Of a stretch of DNA of 51,079 nt, positions 10,094 to 18,387 are shown piece by piece; positions within the stretch are counted from its first letter, which is position 1, and the number at the start of each line of letters is the position of its first letter. The stretch spans positions 1-51,079 of the forward strand of contig NZ_VZPF01000033.1 of the NCBI RefSeq assembly GCF_008801695.1, read 5' to 3'. Source of the stretch: Pantoea stewartii subsp. stewartii. Lineage in GTDB: Bacteria; Pseudomonadota; Gammaproteobacteria; Enterobacterales; Enterobacteriaceae. The notes beneath the pieces are model-generated. The model searched no databases. It had not been told where the DNA came from and saw nothing but the letters and a program-made list of their open reading frames with translations. The translations under genes were made by a program, and so were the position numbers.

Positions 10094-10144
10094 TGTACCA
10101 TAACTGATACACGAAACAATGCTGGATGTACACTTTATTTACCA
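10094..10144 (-). promoter_or_regulatory. two TyrR-box-like operators of aroF
   Basis: TGTACC-N6-GATACA (10094-10111) and TGTACA-N6-TTACCA (10127-10144). Each keeps the G-N14-C spacing of the TyrR consensus TGTAAA-N6-TTTACA. They lie 62-112 bases upstream of the aroF start, where E. coli aroF also has TyrR boxes. Confidence 0.7.
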
Positions 10145-10233
10145 CCACCCATAAAATTCTTGGCAAAATAAATTAAATACCTCTAAAAACAATATATTAA
10201 TAAAAAACAAATGAACTCAAACTCCACTGAATA

Positions 10234-10251
10234 TGTAAACTTTTATATACA
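10234..10251. promoter_or_regulatory. distal TyrR-box-like site
   Basis: TGTAAA-N6-TATACA, the best TyrR match of the three in this gap. It lies 202 bases upstream of aroF but only 66 bases upstream of the divergent GNAT gene. It could be the upstream aroF box or could act on the acetyltransferase. Confidence 0.6.
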
Positions 10252-10316
10252 CACAAGAATTTTACGTGGCGGTATCGCCTGTTAAGATAAGCGCATTCCC
10301 ACAGAGAGGCAGAAAT

Positions 10317-10844
10317 ATGGTTCAGATCCCACCAACAATCCGGCTACGTCCTTTTCAGTTAAACGATGTCGAGGCATTTACCGCGGCGGTAAATGCCTCA
10401 CTTGATACCCTTTTGCCCTGGATGAGCTGGGCACACGAAAACTATCAGCCTCATGAGGCTGAAAGCTGGATTCGCTTTACCCACTTACAACGGGCGGTAC
10501 GAGAATCAGAAGAGTTTGCGATTGTGGATGCGCAGGATCGTCTGTTAGGCGGTGCTGGTTTTCGTTTTGCCAGCGAGCCGGGCACGTTGTGTTCCCTCGG
10601 TTACTGGGTGCGCAGCAATGCACAGCGCCAGGGCGTGGCTACGCAGGCGGTGAAGTTATTACTGGAATTTGGCTTTGCGCGGCCGGATGTGCAGACAATC
10701 GAACTGCTGGCGGTGGAGAACAACTATGCCAGCCGGCGAGTGGCAGAAAAAAGCGGTGGGCGCTTTATCGATTACCGTTATGGCTTAATTGTCCTGGACA
10801 GCGGGCCAGTAAACGCGGCGATCTATCATTTTCAGCGCCCCTGA
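10317..10844 (+). CDS. GNAT-family N-acetyltransferase, RimJ/RimL-like
   Basis: 175-residue acetyl-CoA dependent transferase. The opening IRLRPFQLNDVEAF, the central LGYWV and the acetyl-CoA loop QRQGVATQAVKLL followed by ELLAVENNYASRRVAEKSG match the RimJ/RimL branch. That branch acetylates protein N-termini, antibiotics or small molecules, so the substrate is unknown. A longer open frame begins at 10266, but ATG 10317 has an AGAGAGG ribosome-binding site. E. coli carries yfiL/yfiR/dgcN/yfiB genes in this interval instead, so this gene belongs to a variable slot between aroF and rplS. Confidence 0.88.
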   Translation: MVQIPPTIRLRPFQLNDVEAFTAAVNASLDTLLPWMSWAHENYQPHEAESWIRFTHLQRAVRESEEFAIVDAQDRLLGGAGFRFASEPGTLCSLGYWVRSNAQRQGVATQAVKLLLEFGFARPDVQTIELLAVENNYASRRVAEKSGGRFIDYRYGLIVLDSGPVNAAIYHFQRP

Positions 10845-10865
10845 TGTCAGGTCAGCCGGGCGTTC

Positions 10866-11420
10866 TCAGAGGCTATAAGCCTCAACATAAGCCATAAGCC
10901 AGTCGTCAACGGTCATGCTTTCATTTGTCCGCCAGACAATAACCATGCCGTACTCAATCCGGTCCAGTTCGAATGCGCGTAACTCTCTGTAAAAATGACT
11001 ATAACCTTTAATAAATCGCCCATCGCAGGATTCCACATCAACACGTTGGTATACGACCTTGCCCTCATAGTCAAAATAACTGAAGCCGATCTCTTTCATG
11101 TTCAGCCAGGGCATATCCACATCGACTAACGGGATATGCGGCTTAACTGCCGTGGCTTTCTGCTTCTTACGCGCCATTTCCTTTCTGTGTTCACGGCCAG
11201 CCCAGACAATGATGAGGTTCAGCGCCACCAGAATCAGGGCCGGACCATATAATCCAATGGCGAGAAACAGGGGAAACAACACGAACACCATGAGGGACCA
11301 CAGCACGGTCAGAATGCGGCAAAGCCATAGATTGCTGTTGCCTTCCAGCGCATAGCGGGCTGAACGAAATGAGGCGATGGAAAGTAAAAACCCAGAAAGA
11401 AAAAAAAGCGCGTCCTTCAC
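10866..11420 (-). CDS. membrane protein with C-terminal WYL-like domain, unknown function
   Basis: 184 residues. The N-terminal half has about three hydrophobic segments (near 3-18, 34-54 and 58-76), then a basic linker rich in Lys and Arg. The C-terminal part reads IGFSYFDYEGKVVYQRVD and then FIKGYSHFYRELRAFELDRI. This resembles the core of WYL ligand-sensing domains (aromatic-rich strand, then GY.H.R.E.R.F.LDRI). The start is GTG 11420 with AAGGACAGG upstream. It overlaps the stop of a small upstream ORF (GTGA). WYL domains usually regulate transcription or defence, but no effector or defence genes are adjacent. Function is not known. Confidence 0.75.
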   Translation of the reverse strand: MKDALFFLSGFLLSIASFRSARYALEGNSNLWLCRILTVLWSLMVFVLFPLFLAIGLYGPALILVALNLIIVWAGREHRKEMARKKQKATAVKPHIPLVDVDMPWLNMKEIGFSYFDYEGKVVYQRVDVESCDGRFIKGYSHFYRELRAFELDRIEYGMVIVWRTNESMTVDDWLMAYVEAYSL

Positions 11421-11668
11421 AACCTGTCCTTATGATAATGCGCACCTTCCCGGCAACCCCTCTCATGGGCGAGACGACGAAAATCGGGAAGGCAATATTT
11501 ATGCAGCCGCTCATGACAGCGTGCTTTTATTTTGCAGTACGGCCCTGTCTTCAACGCGCGAACGGCGGGACACATGTTACCTGAAAACACCGGCAGAGAC
11601 GCCATCCCTTGCTGACGGGAGTGACCGTGATCGTCCTTCACGCCGGGATTCGTCATCCTAAACGACAA
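11417..11668 (-). CDS. possible small Cys-rich protein coupled to the WYL-like membrane protein
   Basis: An ORF of up to 83 codons whose stop overlaps the GTG start of the membrane protein by four bases, suggesting translational coupling. Several in-frame ATGs exist. The one before CPAVRALKTG has a weak AGG ribosome-binding site at good distance. The C-terminal part holds four Cys and three His residues in a basic context (YCKIKARCHERLHKYC). I do not recognise the family. It could be a chance ORF, since no close relative comes to mind. Confidence 0.35.
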   Translation of the reverse strand: MSFRMTNPGVKDDHGHSRQQGMASLPVFSGNMCPAVRALKTGPYCKIKARCHERLHKYCLPDFRRLAHERGCREGAHYHKDRL

Positions 11669-11746
11669 TCAGCCCTGTCAGGCCGACAGACCCGGACTGC
11701 GGGCTGCATCGGGTAAGTCTTTTCTGTAAAAGCGTTTCTCTGGCAA
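11669..11746. other. intergenic stretch upstream of the small ORF
   Basis: Together with the uncertain ORF at 11417-11668, this fills the gap between the membrane-protein gene and the rplS terminator. I see no RNA gene, and no clear promoter for the membrane-protein gene. Confidence 0.4.
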
Positions 11747-11779
11747 TAAAAAAAGGGGCTGGCATGCTGCCAACCCCTT
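11747..11779 (-). terminator. terminator of the rpsP-rplS operon
   Basis: Reading leftward, an 11-bp stem (AAGGGGTTGGC / GCCAGCCCCTT, one G-U pair) and a long T run follow the rplS stop by about 40 bases. Confidence 0.9.
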
Positions 11780-11817
11780 GTTTGCTATTAACTTTTAGAT
11801 GTCGCGTTAGCGATACC

Positions 11818-12207
<390 letters not shown>

Positions 12208-12969
12208 TTACTCTTCCGCATCATCGTTTTGTTGCTGGTGTTCCTGTTGGAACGCCTTAAGCAACCTTGCTTGCTCTTCAGTCAGAGCCAGGTTTTCCAG
12301 AAGTTCAGGTCTTCTCAGCCAGGTACGGCCTAGCGACTGTTTCAGGCGCCACTGGCGAATATCGGCATGGTTGCCCGACAGTAATACTGGCGGAACCTCC
12401 ATCCCTTCTAACACTTCAGGTCGGGTATAGTGTGGACAATCCAGCCATCCCTCCGAGAACGAATCCTCATCGGCTGACGCCTGCTTGCCGAGTACTCCCG
12501 GAATGAACCGGGCGACTGCGTCAATCATCGTCATTGCAGGCAGTTCCCCACCGCTGAGAACGTAATCACCGATTGACCATTCTTCATCAATTTCGGTCTG
12601 GATTACGCGCTCATCAATCCCTTCGTAGCGACCACAAACAAGAATTAACTTGTCGCGTGACGCCAGTTCGCAAACGCCCTGTTGGTCCAGTTTGCGCCCC
12701 TGAGGTGAAAGATATATCACCCTGGCACCCTCTCCCGCCGCTGCTTTCGCTGCGGAGATGGCATCCCGTAAAGGTTGTACCATCATCAGCATTCCCGGTC
12801 CGCCACCATAAGGACGATCGTCCACAGTACGGTGCCGGTCGTGCGTGAAGTCACGTGGACTCCAGCTTTGAACGCTGAGCAGGCCATTTTTTACTGCCCG
12901 GCCAGTTACCCCGTAATCGGTAATAGCGCGAAACATTTCTGGAAACAGGCTAATTACACCAATCCACAT
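12208..12969 (-). CDS. trmD: tRNA (guanine37-N1)-methyltransferase
   Basis: SPOUT-class enzyme that methylates G37 next to the anticodon of several tRNAs and so prevents +1 frameshifting. 253 residues from ATG 12969 ([13 protein letters not shown]). The SAM-binding trefoil-knot region contains [27 protein letters not shown] and [10 protein letters not shown]. The frame stays open 18 codons further upstream, but those residues are not family-like. It is third in the rpsP operon, 42 bases before rplS. Confidence 0.98.
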   Translation of the reverse strand: MWIGVISLFPEMFRAITDYGVTGRAVKNGLLSVQSWSPRDFTHDRHRTVDDRPYGGGPGMLMMVQPLRDAISAAKAAAGEGARVIYLSPQGRKLDQQGVCELASRDKLILVCGRYEGIDERVIQTEIDEEWSIGDYVLSGGELPAMTMIDAVARFIPGVLGKQASADEDSFSEGWLDCPHYTRPEVLEGMEVPPVLLSGNHADIRQWRLKQSLGRTWLRRPELLENLALTEEQARLLKAFQQEHQQQNDDAEE

Positions 12970-13004
12970 TGTTTTCGCCGTTACGTTACCGTTTGATTCG
13001 GAGA

Positions 13005-13553
13005 TCAAAAACCAGGATCCCAATCTACTTCAATAAGGCCAGTAGCGAGATCGACTTTCTTGATAACCTGTTCATCAAGAAACGGAATTAACCGCTCCTG
13101 TACACCAAACGCATCTTTCAGGTTTGCCTTCACGACGAGAACGTCGTTCGAACCGGTTTCCATCATATCGATGACTTTACCCAGCTCGTAGCCTTCAACG
13201 TTGACCACCTTGCAACCCATCAGGTCTTTCCAGTAGTACTCACCGTTTTCCAGCGCAGGCAGTTGCGTCGAGTCGACCTGAATTTCGCAATTGGTCAACT
13301 GTGCCGCCGCATCCCGATCGTCAATGCCTTTGACTTTGATGATCAGGTCCTGATTGTGGTGCTTCCAACTATCCAGTTCCACCTGCTGCCATTTACCGGC
13401 GCGCTGGATAAACCAGGGTTGGTAGTCAAAGATGCTTTCAGCGTCTTCAGTGGAGGAAAACACTTTGAGCCAGCCGCGAATGCCGTATGCAGCGCCCATT
13501 TTGCCCAATACAATCGGGTTAACAGGTGCCTGTGCGGCAAGTTGTCTGCTCAT
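13005..13553 (-). CDS. rimM: Ribosome maturation factor RimM
   Basis: 182 residues, the E. coli length. It assists late 30S assembly by binding S19 in the 30S head and is needed for 16S 3'-domain maturation. An N-terminal RimM beta-barrel ([19 protein letters not shown]) is followed by a PRC-barrel ([12 protein letters not shown] to [14 protein letters not shown]). The chosen ATG has GGTGAG just upstream. An ATG three codons earlier is less likely. Confidence 0.98.
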   Translation of the reverse strand: MSRQLAAQAPVNPIVLGKMGAAYGIRGWLKVFSSTEDAESIFDYQPWFIQRAGKWQQVELDSWKHHNQDLIIKVKGIDDRDAAAQLTNCEIQVDSTQLPALENGEYYWKDLMGCKVVNVEGYELGKVIDMMETGSNDVLVVKANLKDAFGVQERLIPFLDEQVIKKVDLATGLIEVDWDPGF

Positions 13554-13571
13554 GCTCACCACCGTGACAGA

Positions 13572-13820
13572 TTAAGCTGCTTTCTTTGCTTCTTTGATCA
13601 GCGCGTTAACGCGATCAGAAAGCGTTGCGCCCTGGCCAACCCAGTGCTCGATACGATCCAGATCCAGACGCAGTGCTTCAGCCTGACCAGAAGCGATCGG
13701 GTCGAAGAAACCTACGCGCTCGATGAAGCGACCGTTGCGTGCATTGCGGCTGTCAGTAACGACGACCTGATAGAACGGACGCTTTTTAGCGCCGTGACGT
13801 GCCAAACGAATTGTTACCAT
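13572..13820 (-). CDS. rpsP: 30S ribosomal protein S16
   Basis: 82 residues ([20 protein letters not shown]), full length. First gene of the operon. An AGAGGATGTT ribosome-binding region precedes ATG 13820. The frame is open upstream into the leader hairpin but is not coding there. Confidence 0.99.
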   Translation of the reverse strand: MVTIRLARHGAKKRPFYQVVVTDSRNARNGRFIERVGFFDPIASGQAEALRLDLDRIEHWVGQGATLSDRVNALIKEAKKAA

Positions 13821-13844
13821 AACATCCTCTTCAGTTAATAAAAG

Positions 13845-13876
13845 ACCCGGCCCCCATCGAGGAACGGGGTCCGGGT
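13845..13876 (-). promoter_or_regulatory. leader hairpin of the rpsP operon (possible attenuator)
   Basis: Reading leftward, ACCCGGACCCC pairs with GGGGGCCGGGT around a 10-base loop, with one A-G mismatch. It is followed by TCTTTTATT, 25 bases before the rpsP start. It resembles an intrinsic terminator in the 5' leader. A TATACA -10-like element with a GC-rich downstream segment lies just upstream (about 13880-13885). Confidence 0.6.
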
Positions 13877-13962
13877 GCTGTATAAAAAGCCCTAAAATTT
13901 TACTCATTTTGGCGCAAAAAGCAACCTAAACTGAGCCATCCCAGGCTTTTTTGTGGAACCCC

Positions 13963-15324
13963 TTAGCGTCCAGGGAAACCTGGCGGCATCATACCTTTCA
14001 TGCCGCGCATCATTTTCGCCATTCCGCCCTTCTTCATTTTCTTCATCATCCGCTGCATGTCGTCGAACTGCTTTAATAAGCGGTTAACGTCCTGCACCTG
14101 CATACCGGAGCCGGTGGCAATACGGCGCTTACGTGAGCCTTTGATGATTTCTGGTTTTTCGCGCTCTTTGCGCGTCATCGAATTGATGATGGCTTCCATG
14201 CGCACCAGCACTTTGTCATCCATCTGCGATTTCACGTTGTCAGGCAGTTGCCCCATGCCCGGCAGCTTGCCCATCAGGCTCGCCATTCCGCCCATGTTGC
14301 GCATCTGCTTCAGTTGCTCAAGGAAATCATTGAGATCAAAACCGTCGCCGGTTTTCAGCTTCTTCGCCAGTTTTTCCGCTTGCGCGCGGTCAACTTTGCT
14401 CTCGATATCTTCAATAAGCGAGAGGACGTCGCCCATACCAAGGATGCGTGAGGCGATACGGTCCGGATAAAACGCTTCCAGCGCATCGGTCTTCTCGCCC
14501 ATCCCCATAAACTTGATTGGCTTGCCCGTGATATGGCGAATCGACAGCGCGGCACCGCCGCGCGCGTCACCATCCACTTTCGTCAGGATAACCCCAGTCA
14601 GCGGCAGCGCTTCATTAAAGGCCTTCGCGGTATTCGCCGCATCCTGACCGGTCATGGCATCCACGACAAACAGGGTTTCAACCGGATTAATCGCGGCATG
14701 AACCTGTTTAATCTCGTCCATCATCGCTTCGTCTACGTGCAGACGACCTGCGGTATCCACCAGCAATACATCGTAAAACTTGAGTTTGGCTTCACGCAGC
14801 GCGTTGTTGACGATATCAACAGGCTTCTGGCTCAGATCGGACGGGCAGAAATCCACCCCCACCTGCTGTGCCAGGGTTTCCAGCTGTTTGATCGCCGCCG
14901 GGCGATAAACGTCCGCGGACACCACCAGCACTTTTTTCTTGTGCTTTTCACGCAGGAATTTACCCAGCTTACCCACACTGGTGGTTTTACCCGCACCCTG
15001 CAGGCCCGCCATCAGCACGACAGCCGGCGGCTGCGCGGCCAGATCCAGCGCGTTATTTTCTGCGCCCATCGCCGCAACCAGTTCATTGCGGACGATTTTG
15101 ATAAATTCCTGCCCCGGCGTCAGGCTTTTATTGACGTCATGGCCCACCGCGCTTTCTTTTACGCGGTTAATGAAATCCCGCACCACCGGCAGCGCAACGT
15201 CAGCTTCCAGCAACGCCATGCGCACTTCGCGCAGCGTGTCTTTGATGTTGTCTTCAGTCAGCCTTCCGCGGCCGCTGATATTGCGCAGGGTTTGCGACAA
15301 ACGATCGGTTAAATTGTCAAACAT
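13963..15324 (-). CDS. ffh: Signal recognition particle GTPase Ffh
   Basis: 453 residues as in E. coli. It binds 4.5S RNA and signal sequences of inner-membrane proteins and docks with FtsY. N domain (1-90), G domain with P loop LQGAGKTTSVGK near 104-115, DTAGR and TKVDGDARGG, and a C-terminal methionine-rich M domain ending MMRGMKGMMPPGFPGR. It stands alone, divergent from ypjD. Confidence 0.99.
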   Translation of the reverse strand: MFDNLTDRLSQTLRNISGRGRLTEDNIKDTLREVRMALLEADVALPVVRDFINRVKESAVGHDVNKSLTPGQEFIKIVRNELVAAMGAENNALDLAAQPPAVVLMAGLQGAGKTTSVGKLGKFLREKHKKKVLVVSADVYRPAAIKQLETLAQQVGVDFCPSDLSQKPVDIVNNALREAKLKFYDVLLVDTAGRLHVDEAMMDEIKQVHAAINPVETLFVVDAMTGQDAANTAKAFNEALPLTGVILTKVDGDARGGAALSIRHITGKPIKFMGMGEKTDALEAFYPDRIASRILGMGDVLSLIEDIESKVDRAQAEKLAKKLKTGDGFDLNDFLEQLKQMRNMGGMASLMGKLPGMGQLPDNVKSQMDDKVLVRMEAIINSMTRKEREKPEIIKGSRKRRIATGSGMQVQDVNRLLKQFDDMQRMMKKMKKGGMAKMMRGMKGMMPPGFPGR

Positions 15325-15491
15325 TGTCTCTCACTTAAAAAAAATCGCGAGGCGCCATATCGGCAGAATGCGGCGGATTATAACACGAAGCCGAGCCGAT
15401 CTCTTCAATTCCACCTCAGATCGTTTGGAGCCTGCTTCGCCTGGCGCTATACTGCCCTTTTCCTTTATCTGACTGATGCCTGAAAGGAACT

Positions 15492-16289
15492 ATGTCCGTT
15501 TTCGCGATTGTGGCGCTGTTCGCCTACTCCCTGAGTCTTGCACTCATCATCCCCAGCCTGTTGAAACGTCAAAGCGGCTGGCGTCGGTTAGCTGTGCTGT
15601 CGGCCTGTGTGGCGCTTGTCACCCACGCCGTCGCCCTGCAGCAACGAATTTTCGCTGTCGATGGCGGGCAAAACCTCAGCCTGCTGAATATTGGTTCGCT
15701 GGTCAGCCTGCTGATCTGTGCCATTATGACCATTGTTGCCTCACGGAATCGTGGCTGGTTACTGCTGCCGATTGTCTACAGCTTTGCCTTAATTAACCTG
15801 GCTTTTGCCACATTTGTACCGAACGCATTCATTACCCATCTTGAAACAACGCCAGGCATTATGATCCACATTGGCCTGTCGCTGTTTGCCTATGCCACGC
15901 TGATTATTGCAGCGTTGTATGCATTACAGCTGGCATGGATTGACTACCAGTTGAAAAACAAAAAGCTGGCCTTCACGCAGGATATGCCACCGCTGCTGAC
16001 CATTGAACGGAAGATGTTCCACATCACCCAGGTCGGCGTGGTGTTACTGACGCTGGTGCTGTGTACGGGCCTGTTCTATATGCACGATCTGTTCAGCGCC
16101 GAGAACGTGGATAAAGCCGTGCTGTCCATTATTGCCTGGTTTGTCTACATCGTTTTGCTCTGGGGCCACTATCATGAAGGCTGGCGCGGTCGCCGTGTGG
16201 TGTGGTTCAACTGCAGCGGCGCTGTGCTGCTGACGATGGCTTATTTCGGCAGTCGCGTGCTTCAGCATCTGCTTATTCACAGTTCTTAA
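15492..16289 (+). CDS. ypjD: cytochrome c assembly-like inner-membrane protein YpjD
   Basis: 265-residue, roughly eight-helix membrane protein of the CcsA/CcmC-like family, with conserved histidines in the family's membrane region (GIMIHIGLSLFAYATLIIAALYA, LLWGHYHEGWRGRR). CcsA-like proteins handle haem, but the role of YpjD is not firmly known. It lies just upstream of corB (18 bases between genes), a linkage conserved in enterics, so a link to divalent-cation handling has been proposed. Confidence 0.92.
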   Translation: MSVFAIVALFAYSLSLALIIPSLLKRQSGWRRLAVLSACVALVTHAVALQQRIFAVDGGQNLSLLNIGSLVSLLICAIMTIVASRNRGWLLLPIVYSFALINLAFATFVPNAFITHLETTPGIMIHIGLSLFAYATLIIAALYALQLAWIDYQLKNKKLAFTQDMPPLLTIERKMFHITQVGVVLLTLVLCTGLFYMHDLFSAENVDKAVLSIIAWFVYIVLLWGHYHEGWRGRRVVWFNCSGAVLLTMAYFGSRVLQHLLIHSS

Positions 16290-16307
16290 TCAAAAGGAAG
16301 TTTTGCG

Positions 16308-17603
16308 GTGGAACATGTTTCGACCACGACCCTGATTGTCACGCTCATCATCATGGTGTTGGTTTCAGCCTACTTTTCGGGTTCTGAGACCGGCATGATG
16401 ACGCTCAATCGGTATAAATTGCGTCATCAGGCAAAAAATGGTCACCGCGCCGCCCGCCGCGTTGAAAAGTTGTTAAAGCGTCCCGATCGCCTTATCAGCC
16501 TGGTGCTCATCGGGAATAACCTGGTCAATATCCTTGCGTCCGCCATTGGCACCATTGTGGGAATGCGCCTGTATGGTGACGCCGGTGTGGCGATTGCGAC
16601 GGGTGTTCTGACCTTTGTCGTGCTGGTTTTTGCCGAGGTGCTCCCTAAAACCGTTGCTGCACTTTATCCAGAAAAAGTCGCCTATCCCAGTAGCTTTCTG
16701 CTGGGTCCGCTGCAGTACGTTATGCTGCCGCTGGTCTGGTTACTGAATACCATTACGCGTCTACTGATGCGTCTTGTCGGCATTCGGGCAGAGGGGGCTA
16801 TCAGTTCCGCGTTAAGTAAAGAGGAACTGCGCACTATCGTTTATGAATCACGTACGCACATGTCCCGACGCAACCAGGACATGTTGCTGTCCGTACTGGA
16901 CCTGGAAAAGGTCAGCGTGGACGATATTATGGTGCCACGCAATGAAATCGTCGGCATCAATATCAATGACGACTGGAAATCCGTGATTCGTCAGCTCAGC
17001 CACTCACCGCACGGTCGTATTGTACTGTTCCGCGACTCACTGGATGACTGCGTGGGCATGCTGCGCGTGCGTGAAGCCTGGCGCATGATGACGGAGAAAA
17101 AAGAGTTCACTAAAGAGATGTTGCTGCGTGCCGCTGATGAAATTTACTACATCCCGGAAGGCACTCCGCTTAATACGCAGTTGGTGAAGTTTCAGCGCAA
17201 CAAGAAAAAGACCGGTCTGGTCGTTGATGAATATGGCGATATTAAAGGGTTAATCTCTATCGAGGATATTCTGGAAGAAATTGTCGGGGACTTCACTACC
17301 TCGATGTCGCCGTCACTGGCCGAAGAGGTCATGCCGCAAAACGATGGCTCGGTGCTCATTGAAGGCAGCGCCAATATTCGTGAGATCAACAAAGCTTTTA
17401 ACTGGCAGTTACCCGAGCAGGAAGCGCGCACGATTAACGGCATGCTGCTGGAGGCGCTGGAAGAGATCCCCACCGTTAATACACGAGTCCGGGTGAATCA
17501 TTACGACGTCGATATCCTGGATGTGCAGGATAATATGATTAAGCAGGTGCGCATTACGCCACAGACGCCGCTTAAACAGTCTGTAGGCTCCAGAGCAGAA
17601 TAA
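16308..17603 (+). CDS. corB: CNNM/CorC-family magnesium transporter CorB
   Basis: 431 residues starting at GTG 16308 (AAGGAAG upstream). The N-terminal DUF21/CNNM membrane domain spans about 1-190, with the SGSETGMM and NNLVNILAS motifs. A pair of CBS domains follows (about 205-330, DDIMVPRNEIVG, GLVVDEYGDIKGL). A CorC_HlyC domain closes the protein. In Salmonella, CorB, CorC and CorD influence Mg/Co efflux. A terminator follows immediately. Confidence 0.95.
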   Translation: MEHVSTTTLIVTLIIMVLVSAYFSGSETGMMTLNRYKLRHQAKNGHRAARRVEKLLKRPDRLISLVLIGNNLVNILASAIGTIVGMRLYGDAGVAIATGVLTFVVLVFAEVLPKTVAALYPEKVAYPSSFLLGPLQYVMLPLVWLLNTITRLLMRLVGIRAEGAISSALSKEELRTIVYESRTHMSRRNQDMLLSVLDLEKVSVDDIMVPRNEIVGININDDWKSVIRQLSHSPHGRIVLFRDSLDDCVGMLRVREAWRMMTEKKEFTKEMLLRAADEIYYIPEGTPLNTQLVKFQRNKKKTGLVVDEYGDIKGLISIEDILEEIVGDFTTSMSPSLAEEVMPQNDGSVLIEGSANIREINKAFNWQLPEQEARTINGMLLEALEEIPTVNTRVRVNHYDVDILDVQDNMIKQVRITPQTPLKQSVGSRAE

Positions 17604-17627
17604 AGCCGCCTTTTAGGGCGGCTTTTT
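17602..17627 (+). terminator. corB terminator
   Basis: A 9-bp stem AAAGCCGCC / GGCGGCTTT with a 6-base loop and T run, overlapping the stop codon. Confidence 0.9.
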
Positions 17628-17676
17628 ATTGGCCTGGCTCCTGCTTTTTGCATAAACGGCGAGCCGTAACCCAATA

Positions 17677-17704
17677 AAAAACGCCGCGTATGCGCGGCGT
17701 TTTT
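17677..17704 (-). terminator. luxS terminator
   Basis: A 12-bp stem, AAAAACGCCGCG with its complement, and a TATG-type loop, 16 bases after the luxS stop. The flanking A and T runs could work on both strands. Confidence 0.88.
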
Positions 17705-17720
17705 GTGAGAACAGCCCAGA

Positions 17721-18236
17721 CTAGATGTGCAGCTCTTTCAGCTTTTCAGCAGGCAGTTTCAGATCGTCATTGTGGTTAACGCCGATCTCCTGTGCCAGCA
17801 CATTACGGGCAATTTGCTGCGCTTCATCCAGCGAATGCAGCTTGTAACTTCCACACTGGTATTCATTCAGCTCAGGAATCTGGTTCTGATCTTTCACTTT
17901 CAGCACATCTTCCATCGCGCCTTTCCAGGCCTGTGCCACACGTTGCTCATCTGGCGCACCAATCAGGCTCATGTAGAAGCCGGTACGGCAACCCATAGGT
18001 GAAATATCGACAATTTCTACGCCATCACCGTTGAGGTGGTTACGCATAAAACCTGCAAACAGATGCTCAAGCGTATGGATGCCACGTTCAGTCAGAATAT
18101 CGATATTGGGGCGACAAAAACGCAGATCGAAAACGGTAATCGTATCGCCATGCGGCGTCTTCATGGTTTTTGCAACACGCACGGCGGGCGCGGCCATGAT
18201 GGTATGATCTACAGTAAAACTATCCAGTAATGGCAT
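17721..18236 (-). CDS. luxS: S-ribosylhomocysteine lyase LuxS
   Basis: 171-residue metalloenzyme that cleaves S-ribosylhomocysteine to homocysteine and DPD, the precursor of autoinducer-2. It works in the activated methyl cycle. Metal ligands His54, His58 (HTLEH) and Cys128 and the catalytic Cys83 (MGCRTGFY) are all present. Length equals E. coli LuxS. micA is encoded on the opposite strand just upstream. Confidence 0.99.
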   Translation of the reverse strand: MPLLDSFTVDHTIMAAPAVRVAKTMKTPHGDTITVFDLRFCRPNIDILTERGIHTLEHLFAGFMRNHLNGDGVEIVDISPMGCRTGFYMSLIGAPDEQRVAQAWKGAMEDVLKVKDQNQIPELNEYQCGSYKLHSLDEAQQIARNVLAQEIGVNHNDDLKLPAEKLKELHI

Positions 18237-18274
18237 ACGTCACCTCTTAGTCTGAAAAATTTTTTATGAACGAT

Positions 18275-18302
18275 GAAACTTTTCCGATCGCCCAGCGTCT
18301 GA
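18275..18302 (+). promoter_or_regulatory. sigma-E promoter of micA
   Basis: GAAACTT (18275-18281), a 16-base spacer and TCTGA (18298-18302) match the sigma-E consensus GGAACTT-N15-16-TCTGA. The predicted start at 18309 is the known 5' end of MicA. Confidence 0.85.
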
Positions 18303-18308
18303 ATATAT

Positions 18309-18382
18309 GAAAGACGCGCATTTGTTATCATCCATCCCTGACAACAGAGATGTTAATTTGGCCACAGTGATGTGGCCTTTTT
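18309..18382 (+). ncRNA. micA: Hfq-dependent small RNA MicA
   Basis: 74 nt. It begins GAAAGACGCGCATTTGTTAT as in E. coli MicA, has the conserved CATCCCTGA and AGAGATG elements, and ends in a GGCCAC / GTGGCC terminator hairpin with a T run. The location between luxS and gshA, on the opposite strand, is also conserved. In E. coli MicA pairs with the ompA ribosome-binding region and lowers porin synthesis during envelope stress. The ORF across it is not a gene. Confidence 0.95.
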
Positions 18383-18387
18383 CTTTT

